From NCBI GenBank assembly GCA_934675585.1, contig CAKUQY010000004.1, forward strand, positions 1 to 64,000: a DNA stretch of 64,000 nt, in the 5' to 3' direction. The position numbers and the translations under genes are program-made. Origin of the DNA: an uncultured Opitutales bacterium (GTDB taxonomy: Bacteria; Verrucomicrobiota; Verrucomicrobiia; Opitutales; UBA953). The notes below the pieces were generated by a model. The model was not told the DNA's origin and did no database searches. It saw nothing but the letters and a program-made list of their open reading frames with translations. Within the stretch, counting starts at the first letter, position 1, and every line of letters begins with the position of its first letter. Positions 35,021-46,400 of the stretch are shown here, in pieces.

Positions 35021-36781
35021 TTAGTCTTTGAGTGCGTCTTTGTTGCCTTCAAAGTAAGCTTCGATTTGTTCGAGGCGTTTACCTTTGGTTTCTGGCAAGA
35101 AGAAGACTGCTGTGATCCAGTAAATCACGGTGCAGCCCGCGCAGAAGAAGAAAATCGTTGAATAACCGTAGCTTCCCACAACCGGCAAGAACGTTCCCGC
35201 GATGACTGTCGAAACGCCTTGGTTGATCAAGAGCGCAATTGACATACCGTTCGCGCGAATGCGTGTTGGCATCAATTCTGAAAGCGCCAACCAAACGCAA
35301 ACGCCCGGCCCCACAGCGAACGACGCAATAAAAATTGCGAAGAAGAAAACGACGAGCCAGCCGTTAGTTTCGCTTGGAAGCGGACCTACCGAAAGACTTT
35401 CGATTGAGAATGATTCGCCCGCCGGAACTTTGAGAGTGATTTCAGAATTATCTTTTTCGTTCCCGCGAACAACGACAGTTGCAATTCCAACTTCACCGTT
35501 TTGCTTGTAAACGAGTTTTGCCTGTGAAGGAACGAATTCTTTTGCGCCCGTAAGTTTTTGGATTTCAGCTGGCGTGAGCGTGTAATAATAGTCGTATTTA
35601 ACTTCTTTTGTTTTTACGCTACCATCAGCGTTCTTTTGTTCCATACCTGTTTTGTCGAGGTCTTTTTCAACAACGACTTGCGCGCGCGTTCCCGCGTCGT
35701 AAGTTTCCATCGCCATTTCAGATTTGAGGAACAAGCCCGCAACGCCGAGCAAGCCGACGATAATTCCCGTTGTACCGAGCGTGAGCAAGAATTTGCGACC
35801 TTTGCGATCCACCAAAATCATCGCAAAAATCGTCATCACCATGTTGAGCAATTTAACGACGAGGTCACCTTGGTTCGCGACCGAACCTTCAAGACCTGCT
35901 TGTTTCAAAATATCAACGATGTAAGCAAGCACCGAGTTAATGCCCGTCGCTTGGTTGCAAGCCAAAATCACAACCGCAATAACGAACGGAATAACATATT
36001 TTTTCTTAAAGATGGAATCTTTGGGTTTGTCTGCGTCGCCCGATTTTTCTGCGGGAGCGTTCGTTGCGCCCATATCCGCGAGCTCTGCTTCCGCCTCTTC
36101 GGGTTTACGGGAACGCAAAAGTGCTTTGAGCGCGGCTTCTTTTTTGCCCGTTTTATAAAGCCATGCTGGAGATTCCGAAACGAACAACGCGCCTACCGAG
36201 AAAATCACACCAGGAACTGCGCAAGCCCAGAAAATCGCCTTCCACGCAAAATCCATCGCTTCCCAGGTTTTCACGGGATCGCCCAATTCTTTGACGCCGT
36301 CAACGTGTTTCGCAAAATACAAACCGACAACCGCCGCAAAAACAAGTCCAATTGTCAACATAAACTGGAACATGCCCGTGCCGAAACCGCGCTTGTCGGC
36401 TTTCAAACATTCCGCCAAATAAAGCGGCACCACAACGCCAATAAGGCCCGCTGCAACACCTTGTAAAATACGGCCTAAAACCAAGAAGATAAAACCGCTT
36501 GGCAGACAAATCACGGGAACGGAAAGCACGAAGCAAACGCCCGCGAGAATCATCACCCATTTGCGACCGAAAAGATCTGAAAGCGCTCCCGCAAAAAGCG
36601 AAGAAAGCACCGAACCGAGCAAAACCGCCGCCACGACGATCGAATATTGCGCCGGCGTGTAATCCGTCGTCGCTTGAAGATAAGGCAGCGCGCCCGCGAT
36701 AACGCCGACGTCGATACCATAAAGCAATCCGCCAAGTCCAGCTACGAACAGGAGGAATTTATTATAGACTGAGATAGACAT
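35021..36781 (-). CDS. MFS sugar porter with a large soluble insertion
   Basis: Major-facilitator sugar transporter of 586 residues, more than 100 longer than normal sugar porters. Family motifs: GIDVGVIAGALPYL in helix 1, DLFGRKWVM between helices 2-3, ESPAWLYKTGKKEAAL, QATGINSVLAYI in helix 7 and PETKGKRLEQIEAYF at the end. Between the helix 9 region (GLLGVAGLFLKSEM) and helix 10 lies an insertion of about 120 residues (EVKYDYYYTLTPAEIQKL, ITLKVPAGESFSIES), predicted to face the periplasm and partly beta-rich. Imports a monosaccharide, likely H+-linked. Substrate unknown. Confidence 0.85.
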   Translation of the reverse strand: MSISVYNKFLLFVAGLGGLLYGIDVGVIAGALPYLQATTDYTPAQYSIVVAAVLLGSVLSSLFAGALSDLFGRKWVMILAGVCFVLSVPVICLPSGFIFLVLGRILQGVAAGLIGVVVPLYLAECLKADKRGFGTGMFQFMLTIGLVFAAVVGLYFAKHVDGVKELGDPVKTWEAMDFAWKAIFWACAVPGVIFSVGALFVSESPAWLYKTGKKEAALKALLRSRKPEEAEAELADMGATNAPAEKSGDADKPKDSIFKKKYVIPFVIAVVILACNQATGINSVLAYIVDILKQAGLEGSVANQGDLVVKLLNMVMTIFAMILVDRKGRKFLLTLGTTGIIVGLLGVAGLFLKSEMAMETYDAGTRAQVVVEKDLDKTGMEQKNADGSVKTKEVKYDYYYTLTPAEIQKLTGAKEFVPSQAKLVYKQNGEVGIATVVVRGNEKDNSEITLKVPAGESFSIESLSVGPLPSETNGWLVVFFFAIFIASFAVGPGVCVWLALSELMPTRIRANGMSIALLINQGVSTVIAGTFLPVVGSYGYSTIFFFCAGCTVIYWITAVFFLPETKGKRLEQIEAYFEGNKDALKD

Positions 36782-36882
36782 AACTTTTTATTATTTGAGG
36801 TTTAAGTTGTAACTAATTATTTTACTCGCGGGAACGCGCTTTTTCAAACTTTTAAATCGCCATTCTCGTGCTAAAAATTAAA

Positions 36883-36911
36883 TTGATTTTCATTAAAAGA
36901 AAGGATAGAAT
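36883..36911 (+). promoter_or_regulatory. Promoter of the small secreted protein gene
   Basis: TTGATT (36883-36888) and TAGAAT (36906-36911) with a 17-base spacer, about 57 bases before the ATG at 36968. Confidence 0.6.
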
Positions 36912-36967
36912 TTTAATGCTCTGTTGGGACGAACCCCTCGTTTAATAATTTTAAATTAAATCGCATT

Positions 36968-37300
36968 ATGAAATCCTTAAAAATTTGTTTATTAACATTT
37001 TTAACAATCACTGTTTGCGCAGGCGCGGGAACGATCGAAAATAGTTCGCGAGAAAAAAGAGAACGCTTGAGCAAAGCAGCAAAATGCTACGGGAAAATCC
37101 AAGTCGTCAATGCCTTTGCTGATTATAAAGTAAAAATTGTAACCGCATTCCCTGATTTAAGAGTCGAAGTAACACAATTCCCTAGCGGTGTAGGCAAATG
37201 GCAATTTGTGAATGCGTTCCCTGACTACAAAATTGAACTTGTCGAAGCGTTCGAAGATTTTGCCGTTGAGTTTTCGCCGTTCCCAGGACTTTGCGAATAG
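36968..37300 (+). CDS. Small secreted protein with FPD/FAD repeats
   Basis: A 110-residue protein with a signal peptide (MKSLKICLLTFLTITVCAGA). The mature part is a run of short beta-strand-like repeats with a Phe-(Ala/Pro)-Asp core: VVNAFADYKVKIV, TAFPDLRVEVT, VNAFPDYKIELV, EAFEDFAVEF, ending FPGLCE. I recall similar small exported proteins in several anaerobes but no known function. It has its own promoter and a convergent terminator shared with oadA. Confidence 0.7.
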   Translation: MKSLKICLLTFLTITVCAGAGTIENSSREKRERLSKAAKCYGKIQVVNAFADYKVKIVTAFPDLRVEVTQFPSGVGKWQFVNAFPDYKIELVEAFEDFAVEFSPFPGLCE

Positions 37301-37342
37301 CAAAAAAACGTATAAATTTTATTTACCGTTCCTGCAAAAAAC

Positions 37343-37370
37343 GTTCCCGCGAAAATGAATTCACGGGAAC
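37343..37370. terminator. Convergent terminator (GGGAAC pair)
   Basis: GTTCCCG (37343-37349) pairs with CGGGAAC (37364-37370). T5 follows on the plus strand and a T6 run on the minus strand, so it can serve both the small secreted-protein gene and oadA. Confidence 0.8.
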
Positions 37371-37393
37371 ACTTTTTAAGTTTTTAATCGCAA

Positions 37394-38866
37394 TTAAGCG
37401 ATTTCTTCGACTTTGACGGTGTGAGCCACGCCGTTGACGGTCATACGCATATCGGTAACCGTTCCCGCGACTGTTGCTGCGACAGAAATTGGCGCAGGCG
37501 CTGCTGGTGCAGGAGCTGGTTTTGCCACAGCTTTTGGTGGGAAATAGAATTCCTTCAATTGTTGTGGGAACATTGCATACATTACCGCGTTCTCGTCATT
37601 ATCTGGCATTGCATTTTCTTTGAGCTCTTTTTTGAGTTCTGCCATACGAGGTTTGAGCAAGTCTGCAGGACGGCAAGTGATTGGGTCTTTCTTTGAATTC
37701 TTTGCCGCGAGTGCTTGAATTTCGGGATCGACTGGAGCCGGAGTTTGACCAAAGTAGCCGAGCGCGATATCCATTGCGCCTGGAATAAATTGTTTCCAAC
37801 GACCAAACTTAACGTTCATCGCAGCTTGTGTACCAACGATTTGCGATGTTGGAGTAACGAGTGGAATCCAGCCGAGTTTCTCACGAATGTATGGAATTTC
37901 AGCGCAAACTTCTTCGAATTTGTCTTCCATTTTGAGCTCTTTGAGCTGATTGCGGAAGTTTGAAAGCATGCCTCCTGGGACTTCGTAGCGGAGCGCGTCG
38001 ATATTGACGATTTCGTTTTTATGGCTTTCAAATTGCGAGAGTTCTTCGTAAACGCCTTTCAAATATTCCGAAATTTCGTTGATAAGTTTTTGGTCGTATT
38101 GCGGGCAACGTGGATTGCCCTTGAGCAATGCGAGCATACGCGTGTGGTCTGGGTGAGCGGTGCCATCCGAGAATGGCTTGATCGCTACGTCAACCGCGTC
38201 CACGCCGGCGTCAATCGCCGCGAGATACGATGATGCGCCAAGGCCTGTTGTTTCGTGCGTGTGGAAATAAACCGGCACTTTCACGTTATCTTTAAGACCT
38301 TTGATAATGTCGTAAGCTGCGCGTGGAGCAACAAGACCAGCCATGTCTTTCAAGCAAATGCTATCAACGCCCATATCTGCGAGCGTGCAACCGAGCTGAA
38401 TGAATTTTTCAACGGTATGAACAGGACTGTTCGTGTAGCAAATCGTTCCCTGCGCTTCGCCGCCAGCAGCTTTTGTCGCCTCGATCGCGGTTTTCATGTT
38501 GCGCGGGTCGTTGAGCGCGTCGAAAATACGGATCGTATTCATGCCGTGCTTGATGCAAAGTTTCGAGAATGTCGAAACAACATCGTCTGGCGATTGATTA
38601 TACGCAACAATGTTTTGTCCGCGCATGAGCATCATGTGCTTTGTTTTTGTTTTTGCACGCAATGCGTCAAGGCGATCAAAAGGAAATTCCTTCAAAAAGC
38701 GAAGGCCTGCATCGATTGAGGCACCGCCCCAAGTTTCGAGACGGTTGTAGCCGACAGCGTCGAGCTTTTCAAGAATAGGCAACATTTGAGCCGTGCTCAT
38801 ACGTGTTGCAGCAAGCGATTGGTGAGCGTCACGAAGGACGGTGCTATTGAATTTTACTGGTTCCAT
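37394..38866 (-). CDS. oadA: Oxaloacetate decarboxylase alpha / pyruvate carboxylase subunit B-like carboxyltransferase
   Basis: Carboxyltransferase moving CO2 between oxaloacetate and biotin. 490 residues. The TIM barrel begins TVLRDAHQSLAATRM, with metal-binding HTHETTGLG and the catalytic Lys in DSICLKDMAGLV, then a PYC_OADA domain. After an Ala/Pro-rich linker the sequence ends VAGTVTDMRMTVNGVAHTVKVEEIA with no AMKM biotinylation motif, so the biotin carrier must be a separate protein, not seen in this window. Likely part of a membrane Na+-pump decarboxylase complex or of anaplerosis in this anaerobe. Confidence 0.88.
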   Translation of the reverse strand: MEPVKFNSTVLRDAHQSLAATRMSTAQMLPILEKLDAVGYNRLETWGGASIDAGLRFLKEFPFDRLDALRAKTKTKHMMLMRGQNIVAYNQSPDDVVSTFSKLCIKHGMNTIRIFDALNDPRNMKTAIEATKAAGGEAQGTICYTNSPVHTVEKFIQLGCTLADMGVDSICLKDMAGLVAPRAAYDIIKGLKDNVKVPVYFHTHETTGLGASSYLAAIDAGVDAVDVAIKPFSDGTAHPDHTRMLALLKGNPRCPQYDQKLINEISEYLKGVYEELSQFESHKNEIVNIDALRYEVPGGMLSNFRNQLKELKMEDKFEEVCAEIPYIREKLGWIPLVTPTSQIVGTQAAMNVKFGRWKQFIPGAMDIALGYFGQTPAPVDPEIQALAAKNSKKDPITCRPADLLKPRMAELKKELKENAMPDNDENAVMYAMFPQQLKEFYFPPKAVAKPAPAPAAPAPISVAATVAGTVTDMRMTVNGVAHTVKVEEIA

Positions 38867-39052
38867 AAAGTCAAAAATAATCTTAAAATTAACGATTAAA
38901 AGTTGAAAATTTGTCTTATTATTATCGCTTATTTGGCGGGAACGGGCAAGATTATATTTATTGTTAAAAATTTAGAGCAAAGAGTTTTGCAAGGACAAAA
39001 ATCCAAGCTTTTAAAACGCTCGACAAAAAATGCGTTCCCGCGAAAAACAAAA

Positions 39053-39074
39053 AGCTCCGCGTTCCCGCAGAGCT
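39053..39074 (-). terminator. Terminator after rpoC
   Basis: Stem AGCTCTGCG/CGCGGAGCT with a GGAA loop, followed by T5GT5 on the minus strand. The GCGGGAACGC word forms its tip. Confidence 0.9.
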
Positions 39075-39096
39075 TTTTATTTTTTGCGAATAGATT

Positions 39097-42000
39097 TTAT
39101 TCTTCGCCGTTTTCATCGCCATCAACGCTATCGCCGAGCGATTCGTCGTTATCAAGCAATGAGCCAGAATCATCAATAACTGCAACCGAGTCGTCATTTT
39201 CGATAGTTTCGCGATCTTCTTGAGAAAGATCGTCAACCGCGACCATATCTTCTGCGTCGTTGTCTGGTGTGCCATAAACGAGTTTGAGATTTTGGTAAGC
39301 AGGCAAGCCCGTTCCCGCAGGAATGCGGTGGCCCATGATGACGTTTTCTTTGAAGCCTTTGAGAATATCCACCTTGCCGAATGTTGCGGCTTCGGTGAGC
39401 ACGCGAGGCGTTTCTTGGAATGACGCTGCCGCGATGAATGATTCGGTTTCGAGCGATGCTTTTGAGATACCGAGGAGGATTGGTTCTGAACTTGCAGGTT
39501 CACCACCTTGTTCTTCGGTTTCTTTGTTCACGCGAACGAGGCGTGTAACATCAACTTTTTCGTCTTGGAGGAACGTTGTGTCACCAGGGTTCGTGATACG
39601 CACTTTACGGAGCATACGCGCCACGATAACTTCAACGTGTTTGTCGTTAATTGTAACACCTTGACGACGATACACGCTCAAAATTTCGCGCACCAAGTAA
39701 TCTTGAACACCTTCACGACCAAGAATTTCGAGGATTTCGCGTGGGTCTTGTGAACCTTCTGTCAAAAGAGCACCTTTTTCAACGAAGTCGCCGTCGGTAA
39801 CCGTGATGTGTTTTCCGTTTGGAATAACGTGCACAACAGGTTTATCACCTTCTGGCGTGATCACAACTTGTTTTTTACCGCGGTTAGTTTTGAGAGAAAC
39901 TTCACCAGTTACGCGAGCCATGACACCTGCATCCTTTGGACGACGTGCTTCAAAAAGCTCAGCAACACGTGGCAAACCGCCTGTAATATCTTGAGATTTT
40001 GCAGCAGCGCGAGGACTTGTTGCGAGCGTCGCACCTGCCTTGATTTCTGCGTCTTCCAAAACTTTCAATTGTGCGCCAACAGGAATTGCATACGATGCAA
40101 TGAGTTTGCCTTTTTTGTCCAAAATTTCAATCGACGGGATCAAATCCTCTGGGTGATCGATAACGACAATTGAGATTTCACCGTTGGTATCATTGCGTTC
40201 TGCGTGAACGGTAATGCCTGGCGTAACATCTTTGAACGAAACGCGACCTGCATATTCCGACAAAATTGGAATAATATCTTGGTCCCACTTCGCGAGCAAT
40301 TGACCTTTTTCAATGCGACCGCCATCAAGGATATTCAAAGTTGCGCCAATAATGAGATCATATTCTTCGATAACTTTTCCGCCATCGTCGAGAATTTGCA
40401 CTGAACCTGTTTTGTTAAGCACAACTGCTTTGTTGTCAGCAATTGTAACGCAACGAAGGTTTTTATACTTCACGATACCGCCAATATCTGGCTTGATTTC
40501 AGAACTTGAAACAGACTTACTTGCAACGCCACCCACGTGGAACGTACGCATGGTCAACTGTGTACCTGGCTCACCGATTGATTGAGCCGCGATAATGCCT
40601 ACAGAAGCGCCACGTTTAACAAGTTTGTTTGTCGAAGGGTCAAGACCATAAGCCAATGCAGGAATTGCATTCACGTTCATATGCGTCAATGGCGACATAA
40701 TTTTTACGCGTTTGATTTCTGCTTTTTCAATTGCATGTGCGGCTTTTTCCGAAATCATTTCACCCGATTTGACAAGAACTTCTCCCGTTGCAGGATCGAC
40801 AACATCGTCCGACGAGCAACGACCGTAAATACGTTCGTGTAATGGAATTTCAATGCCATCTTCTTCGATTGCTTCTTTCCAAATACCATTGCGATTTCCA
40901 TCGTCGTCAACGGTAACAATCACGTCCATCGCCACGTCGCAAAGTTTACGGGTCATATAACCAGCGTCAGCCGTTTTCAAAGCCGTATCCGACAAACCTT
41001 TACGAGCACCGTGTGATGAAATAAAGTATTCACCGATCGACAAACCATCACGGAACGATGAAAGAATTGGACGTTCAATAATCGCACCATCAGGTTTTGC
41101 CATAAGACCACGAGCACCGCAAAGCTGACGAACTTGTTGCTTATTACCACGAGCGCCAGAATCCATCATAACCCAAACAGGATTCAAGATCCAACGACCT
41201 TCATTGCGAGGATCGTTTTTCTTTTGTTCCTTAATTGCAGGTTTTGCAGATTTTGCGAGTGTTTCAAATGCTTCTTTTGCAATTTCGTCTGTTGCACGAG
41301 TCCAAATGTCAACAACCTTATTGTAGCGTTCACCATCGGTAATCAAACCGCGATGGAATTCGCTATCAAAAGTCATCGCTTCTTTTGAAGACTTTTCAAT
41401 AATTGATTTCTTATTCGCGGGTGGAATCATATCGCCCACCGAAATCGAAATACCTGCGCGGGTTGCCATACGATAACCCAAGTTTTTGAGAGCATCAACA
41501 ACTGCGGGAACGCCTGGTTTGCCCACCAAACTGTAAGTGTCAGCAATCAACTTGCCAATTTCGCCTTTTTTGACGGGAACGTTAACAAAGCCCATACCGC
41601 CTTCAGGAGCGTTATCATCTGCCGCATTTGCCGTTTTTGATTTTGGCCAAATTTGATTGAAAATAACACGCCCCACGGTTGTGCGAATAACCTTTGCATT
41701 CTTATTACCCCAATAAGTATCTTTCCCATAGTCAGGATTGACAAAATCAATCCAACTATGAAGGTGGACAGAACCATCACCTTCTGCGAGCAACACTTCG
41801 TCAACCGAGCCCATCAACGGAGCGCGAACGCCGAGTTCTTCGCAAACTTGCGTTGGTTGGAAAGTCAAATAATACGAACCCAAAATAACGTCCTGCGAAG
41901 GCGTAATAATTGGTTTTCCCGATGATGGTGAGAACAAATTATTCGTCGAAAGCATCAAGAGTTTGCACTCCATTTCTGCTTCTGTCGAAAGTGGCACGTG

Positions 42001-43410
42001 AACAGCCATTTGGTCACCGTCAAAGTCCGCATTGAACGCTGTACATGAAAGCGGGTGTAAACGCATTGCTTTACCTTCAATCAGCTTTGGCTCGAATGCT
42101 TGAATTGACAAGCGGTGAAGTGTTGGAGCACGATTGAGCATCACTGGGTGTCCCTTAGTAACTTCGTCAAGGACATCCCAAACATCAGAATCACGACGCT
42201 CAATTGCTTTCTTACCTGCCTTAATTGTCGCAACATTATACGGCGGTCGCATCAAGCGACGGATAATAAATGGTTCAAACAATTTGAGTGCCATTTCTTT
42301 AGGCAAGCCACATTGATTCAAATTAAGATCAGGCCCCACTGCAATTACGGAACGACCAGAATAATCAACACGTTTACCGAGCAAGTTTTGACGGAAACGG
42401 CCTTGTTTGCCCTTCAAACCATCTGCAAGAGATTTCAAAGGACGACCATTCGCGCCCGTCACAGGGCGACCATGACGACCATTATCAAACAATGCGTCAA
42501 CTGCTTCTTGCAACATGCGTTTTTCATTATCAATAATCACCAATGGTGTTTTCTTTTCAAGCAAGTCTTTCAAACGCTTATTACGATTGATAACACGACG
42601 ATAAAGTTCGTTCAAGTCTGACGTTGCGAAACGACCACCATCTAATGGGACGAGTGGGCGCAAATCTGGCGGGATCACTGGCAAAACGGTAAGAATCATC
42701 CATTCTGGACGATTGCCCGATTTGAGAAATCCTTGAATCACGCGCAAACGACGTGTCAACTTAAGTTGCACTTGCTTTGATTTTGTCAAAGTAATCTTGT
42801 CGCGAAGACGTTTCAATTCTTGCTCAAGATCAAGTTTTTCCAAAACATCACGCAATGCTTCAGCACCACGTTTTGCCGTAAAACCATCAAATCCATAGTC
42901 TTGAACAGCTTGGTTATACTCGTCATCTTTCAACAATGCACGCTCTTCCAAATTACTTGTTCCTGGATCGGTAACGAGATATTTTTCGTAATAAATCACC
43001 GATTCAAGTTGGTTAGGAGTCATATCCAACAACAAACTCAAACAAGATGGTTGCGACTTCAAGAACCAAATATGCGATACGGGAACAGCCAACTCAATGT
43101 GTCCCATGCGACGACGACGTTCACGTGCAACCGTTACTTCAACGCCACACTTTTCGCAAATTGTTCCTTTATTTTTAATATGTTTATAACGACCGCAACC
43201 GCACTCGAAATCCTTGATCGGACCAAAGATTTTTTGGCAAAATAAGCCACCTTCTTCAGGTTTTTGTGAGCGATAGTTGATTGTTTCAGAATTTTTTACT
43301 TCTCCATATGACCAACTACGAATCGTTTCAGGAGAAGAAATTTTTACCGAAACACTATCAAAAGCAATCGCTTTAGGACTTGGATTTGCTGCAATTTCTT
43401 CACTTTTCAT
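39097..43410 (-). CDS. rpoC: RNA polymerase beta-prime subunit
   Basis: Largest catalytic subunit of bacterial RNA polymerase, about 1437 residues. Landmarks: zinc-binding [20 protein letters not shown] near the N-terminus, [14 protein letters not shown], the catalytic [12 protein letters not shown], the trigger loop region ([16 protein letters not shown]), and an acidic C-terminal tail rich in Asp and Glu. ATG 43410 (MKSEEI) is preferred over 43428. It is 36 bases after the rpoB stop, the last gene of the operon. It has close to chance-level GGGAACG words, unlike the neighbouring genes. Confidence 0.97.
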   Translation of the reverse strand: MKSEEIAANPSPKAIAFDSVSVKISSPETIRSWSYGEVKNSETINYRSQKPEEGGLFCQKIFGPIKDFECGCGRYKHIKNKGTICEKCGVEVTVARERRRRMGHIELAVPVSHIWFLKSQPSCLSLLLDMTPNQLESVIYYEKYLVTDPGTSNLEERALLKDDEYNQAVQDYGFDGFTAKRGAEALRDVLEKLDLEQELKRLRDKITLTKSKQVQLKLTRRLRVIQGFLKSGNRPEWMILTVLPVIPPDLRPLVPLDGGRFATSDLNELYRRVINRNKRLKDLLEKKTPLVIIDNEKRMLQEAVDALFDNGRHGRPVTGANGRPLKSLADGLKGKQGRFRQNLLGKRVDYSGRSVIAVGPDLNLNQCGLPKEMALKLFEPFIIRRLMRPPYNVATIKAGKKAIERRDSDVWDVLDEVTKGHPVMLNRAPTLHRLSIQAFEPKLIEGKAMRLHPLSCTAFNADFDGDQMAVHVPLSTEAEMECKLLMLSTNNLFSPSSGKPIITPSQDVILGSYYLTFQPTQVCEELGVRAPLMGSVDEVLLAEGDGSVHLHSWIDFVNPDYGKDTYWGNKNAKVIRTTVGRVIFNQIWPKSKTANAADDNAPEGGMGFVNVPVKKGEIGKLIADTYSLVGKPGVPAVVDALKNLGYRMATRAGISISVGDMIPPANKKSIIEKSSKEAMTFDSEFHRGLITDGERYNKVVDIWTRATDEIAKEAFETLAKSAKPAIKEQKKNDPRNEGRWILNPVWVMMDSGARGNKQQVRQLCGARGLMAKPDGAIIERPILSSFRDGLSIGEYFISSHGARKGLSDTALKTADAGYMTRKLCDVAMDVIVTVDDDGNRNGIWKEAIEEDGIEIPLHERIYGRCSSDDVVDPATGEVLVKSGEMISEKAAHAIEKAEIKRVKIMSPLTHMNVNAIPALAYGLDPSTNKLVKRGASVGIIAAQSIGEPGTQLTMRTFHVGGVASKSVSSSEIKPDIGGIVKYKNLRCVTIADNKAVVLNKTGSVQILDDGGKVIEEYDLIIGATLNILDGGRIEKGQLLAKWDQDIIPILSEYAGRVSFKDVTPGITVHAERNDTNGEISIVVIDHPEDLIPSIEILDKKGKLIASYAIPVGAQLKVLEDAEIKAGATLATSPRAAAKSQDITGGLPRVAELFEARRPKDAGVMARVTGEVSLKTNRGKKQVVITPEGDKPVVHVIPNGKHITVTDGDFVEKGALLTEGSQDPREILEILGREGVQDYLVREILSVYRRQGVTINDKHVEVIVARMLRKVRITNPGDTTFLQDEKVDVTRLVRVNKETEEQGGEPASSEPILLGISKASLETESFIAAASFQETPRVLTEAATFGKVDILKGFKENVIMGHRIPAGTGLPAYQNLKLVYGTPDNDAEDMVAVDDLSQEDRETIENDDSVAVIDDSGSLLDNDESLGDSVDGDENGEE

Positions 43411-43446
43411 AAAATTGTCTTTCTGCAATTAGTTGTTATTGTCTAA

Positions 43447-46400
43447 TTATTTTGTGATTTCACCTGTTGCTGGTTGTTCAGAAGAGCCTGGATTCATTTT
43501 TAAACGACGTTCTGCGTCTGGACCGTCCTTTTTTTCACCTGTGTAGTGAACCTCAAGACCGAGTGATTGCATCTCCTTAACCAAAACATTGAAGGATTGA
43601 GGAATTCCAGCTTCAAGTGTTTTTTCTGATTTCACAATATTTTCGTACATCTTGTCGCGACCTTCCTTATCATCCGACTTCACCGTCAAGAATTCTTGCA
43701 AGGTGTAAGCCGCGCCATAACCTTCCATAGCCCACACTTCCATTTCACCAAGACGTTGACCGCCCTTTTGAGCCTTACCGCCAAGAGGTTGTTGTGTAAT
43801 GAGAGCATACGAACCCGTTGCACGAGCGTGAATCTTGTCTTCCACCAAGTGGTTCAATTTCATCATATAAATGATGCCGACAACAACATCCTGGTCGAAA
43901 GGCTGTCCCGTTTTACCATCAAAAAGCAATGTTTTACCCGAATAAGGCAAGCCCGCTTTTTCCAAATATTCACGGATCGTTTCTTCTGGAATGCCGTCAA
44001 AAATCGGTGTCGAAACTTTGATACCAAGCTTTTCACAAGCCCAGCCCATGTGTGTTTCAAGAACCTGTCCCACATTCATACGCGAAGGAACGCCAAGAGG
44101 ATTCAAACAGATATCAACAGGTGTTCCGTCTGGCAAATATGGCATATCTTCCACGGGAACGATACGAGCGACAACGCCCTTGTTGCCGTGACGACCTGCC
44201 ATCTTATCGCCCACTTGAATCTTGCGTTTTTCTGCGAGATAAACTTTAACACTCTTAATCGTGCCATCACTTGATTTACCATGCGCGATTTCGTCAATTT
44301 TACGATCACGTTCGCGTTCAAGTTCATTAAGTTTACGCTTAAACTCATCAACAATGCGCATAATTTTTTCGCGCACTGGCGATTGAGGCATATCAATATC
44401 GCGAGCAACAGATGCCAATTTACGCAACAATGTTTTTGTAATTTTACGACCTGCAGGAATAATCACCTCGTTCGTTTTTACATTACGCACGTCTAATGGA
44501 ATTTTTTCTCCAAGCAAGATGTCTGAAAGTTTTTCAGTCAACTCAATCGTATCTTTTTGATATTGATTGCGGAAGTTTTCTTGAGTTTCCTTAATACGAC
44601 GACGTTGATCAGATGGCGATTTTGCGATTTCCTTATCAGTATGATAAGTTACCAAAACATCCATCACAACACCACTCACGCCTGGATCAACGCGCAATGA
44701 CGTATCCTTTACATCTGCGGCTTTTTGACCGAAAATTGCACGCAACAATTTTTCTTCTGGTGGCAACTCAACCTCTGGTTTTGGCGTAATTTTGCCAACC
44801 AAAATATCGCCAGCTTTAACCTCTGCGCCTACGCGAATAATACCGCGGCGGTCGAGATTTTTCAGCGCATCTTCACCAGCATTAGGAATATCACGCGTAA
44901 TTTCTTCCGGGCCGAGTTTTGTTTCGCGAGCCTCGATGTCGTAAGGTTCAATATGAATCGATGTAAACACATCGTCTTTCAAAACACGTTCGCTAAGCAA
45001 AATCGCGTCCTCAAAGTTATAACCATTCCATGGCATAAACGCGACAAGCACGTTGCGACCAAGCGCTAACTCGCCCTTGTCGGTCGCTGCGCCATCTGCC
45101 AAACAATCACCTTTCTTTACCTTTTGTCCTTTTGAAACAATTGGGTGTTGATTGAAGCATGTTGATGCATTCGAACGCAAATTCTTACGAAGAACATAAG
45201 TATGTGATTTGCCTGCTTTATCTTCAACAACGATTTCATTTGCAGTAACAGAAGTTACAACGCCATCTTCAACTGAACGCACAATTGCACATGAGTCTTC
45301 TGCAACCAATTTTTCAATACCTGTACCCACCAACGGAGCTTCTGGCTTCAATAATGGAACACCTTGGCGTTGCATGTTCGACCCCATCAATGCACGATTC
45401 GCGTCGTCGTGTTCAAGGAACGGAATTAAACCTGTTGCAACAGACACCACTTGTTTTGGCGAAATGTCAATAAAATCAACATCTTCTGGCAATACCGATT
45501 GCACTTCACCTTTGTTACGAACAGCAACTTTACCTTGCATATCGCCAACAAGATTACCATTTTCATCAATTTTGGTATTAGCTTCTGCCACTTTGTAAGG
45601 TTCTTCATCGTCCGCCGTCAACCAAGCAACATTTTTAGGGTTGTTGTCAACTTTACCATTTTTAACAGGACGATATGGCGCTTCGATAAAACCATATTCA
45701 TTAACGCGTGCATAAGTTGCCAAGGAATTGATCAAACCAATATTTGGACCTTCTGGTGTTTCAATTGGGCAAATACGACCATAGTGCGATGGGTGCACGT
45801 CGCGCACTTCAAAACCTGCACGATCACGGCTCAAACCTCCTGGACCAAGAGCCGACAAACGACGTTTGTGCGAAAGCTCCGACAACGGATTGATTTGATC
45901 CATAAATTGCGATAGTTGACTACGTGCAAAAAAGTCTTTCACTGCACTCGCCAATGCTTTGGGGTTTACCAAACGCGCAGGACGAACACTATCCGATTTC
46001 GCATCTTGCGTACTCATACGATCGCGAATGTGACGCTCTGTACGCACCAAACCCTTGCGGCATTCATTTTGCAACAATTCGCCAACATTACGCAAACGGC
46101 GAGCACCCAAGTGATCGATATCATCAAGCACACCTTCGCCATTTTTCAAACCGCAAAGATATTTCGTTGCGGCAACAAGATCTTCAACCTCAATCAATTG
46201 AGAAAGCGATTTGCCATGTTTCAACTTTTGATTGATTTTATAACGACCCACTTTGCCCAAATCATAATATTTTACATCACAGAATGAACGATTAATCAAC
46301 GAGCGAGCAGAACTTACTTGAATTGGATCACCAGGACGTTGCACGCGGAAAATTTCTTTCAACGCTTCTTCTTCATTGTGAGTCGAGTCTTTTTTAATTG

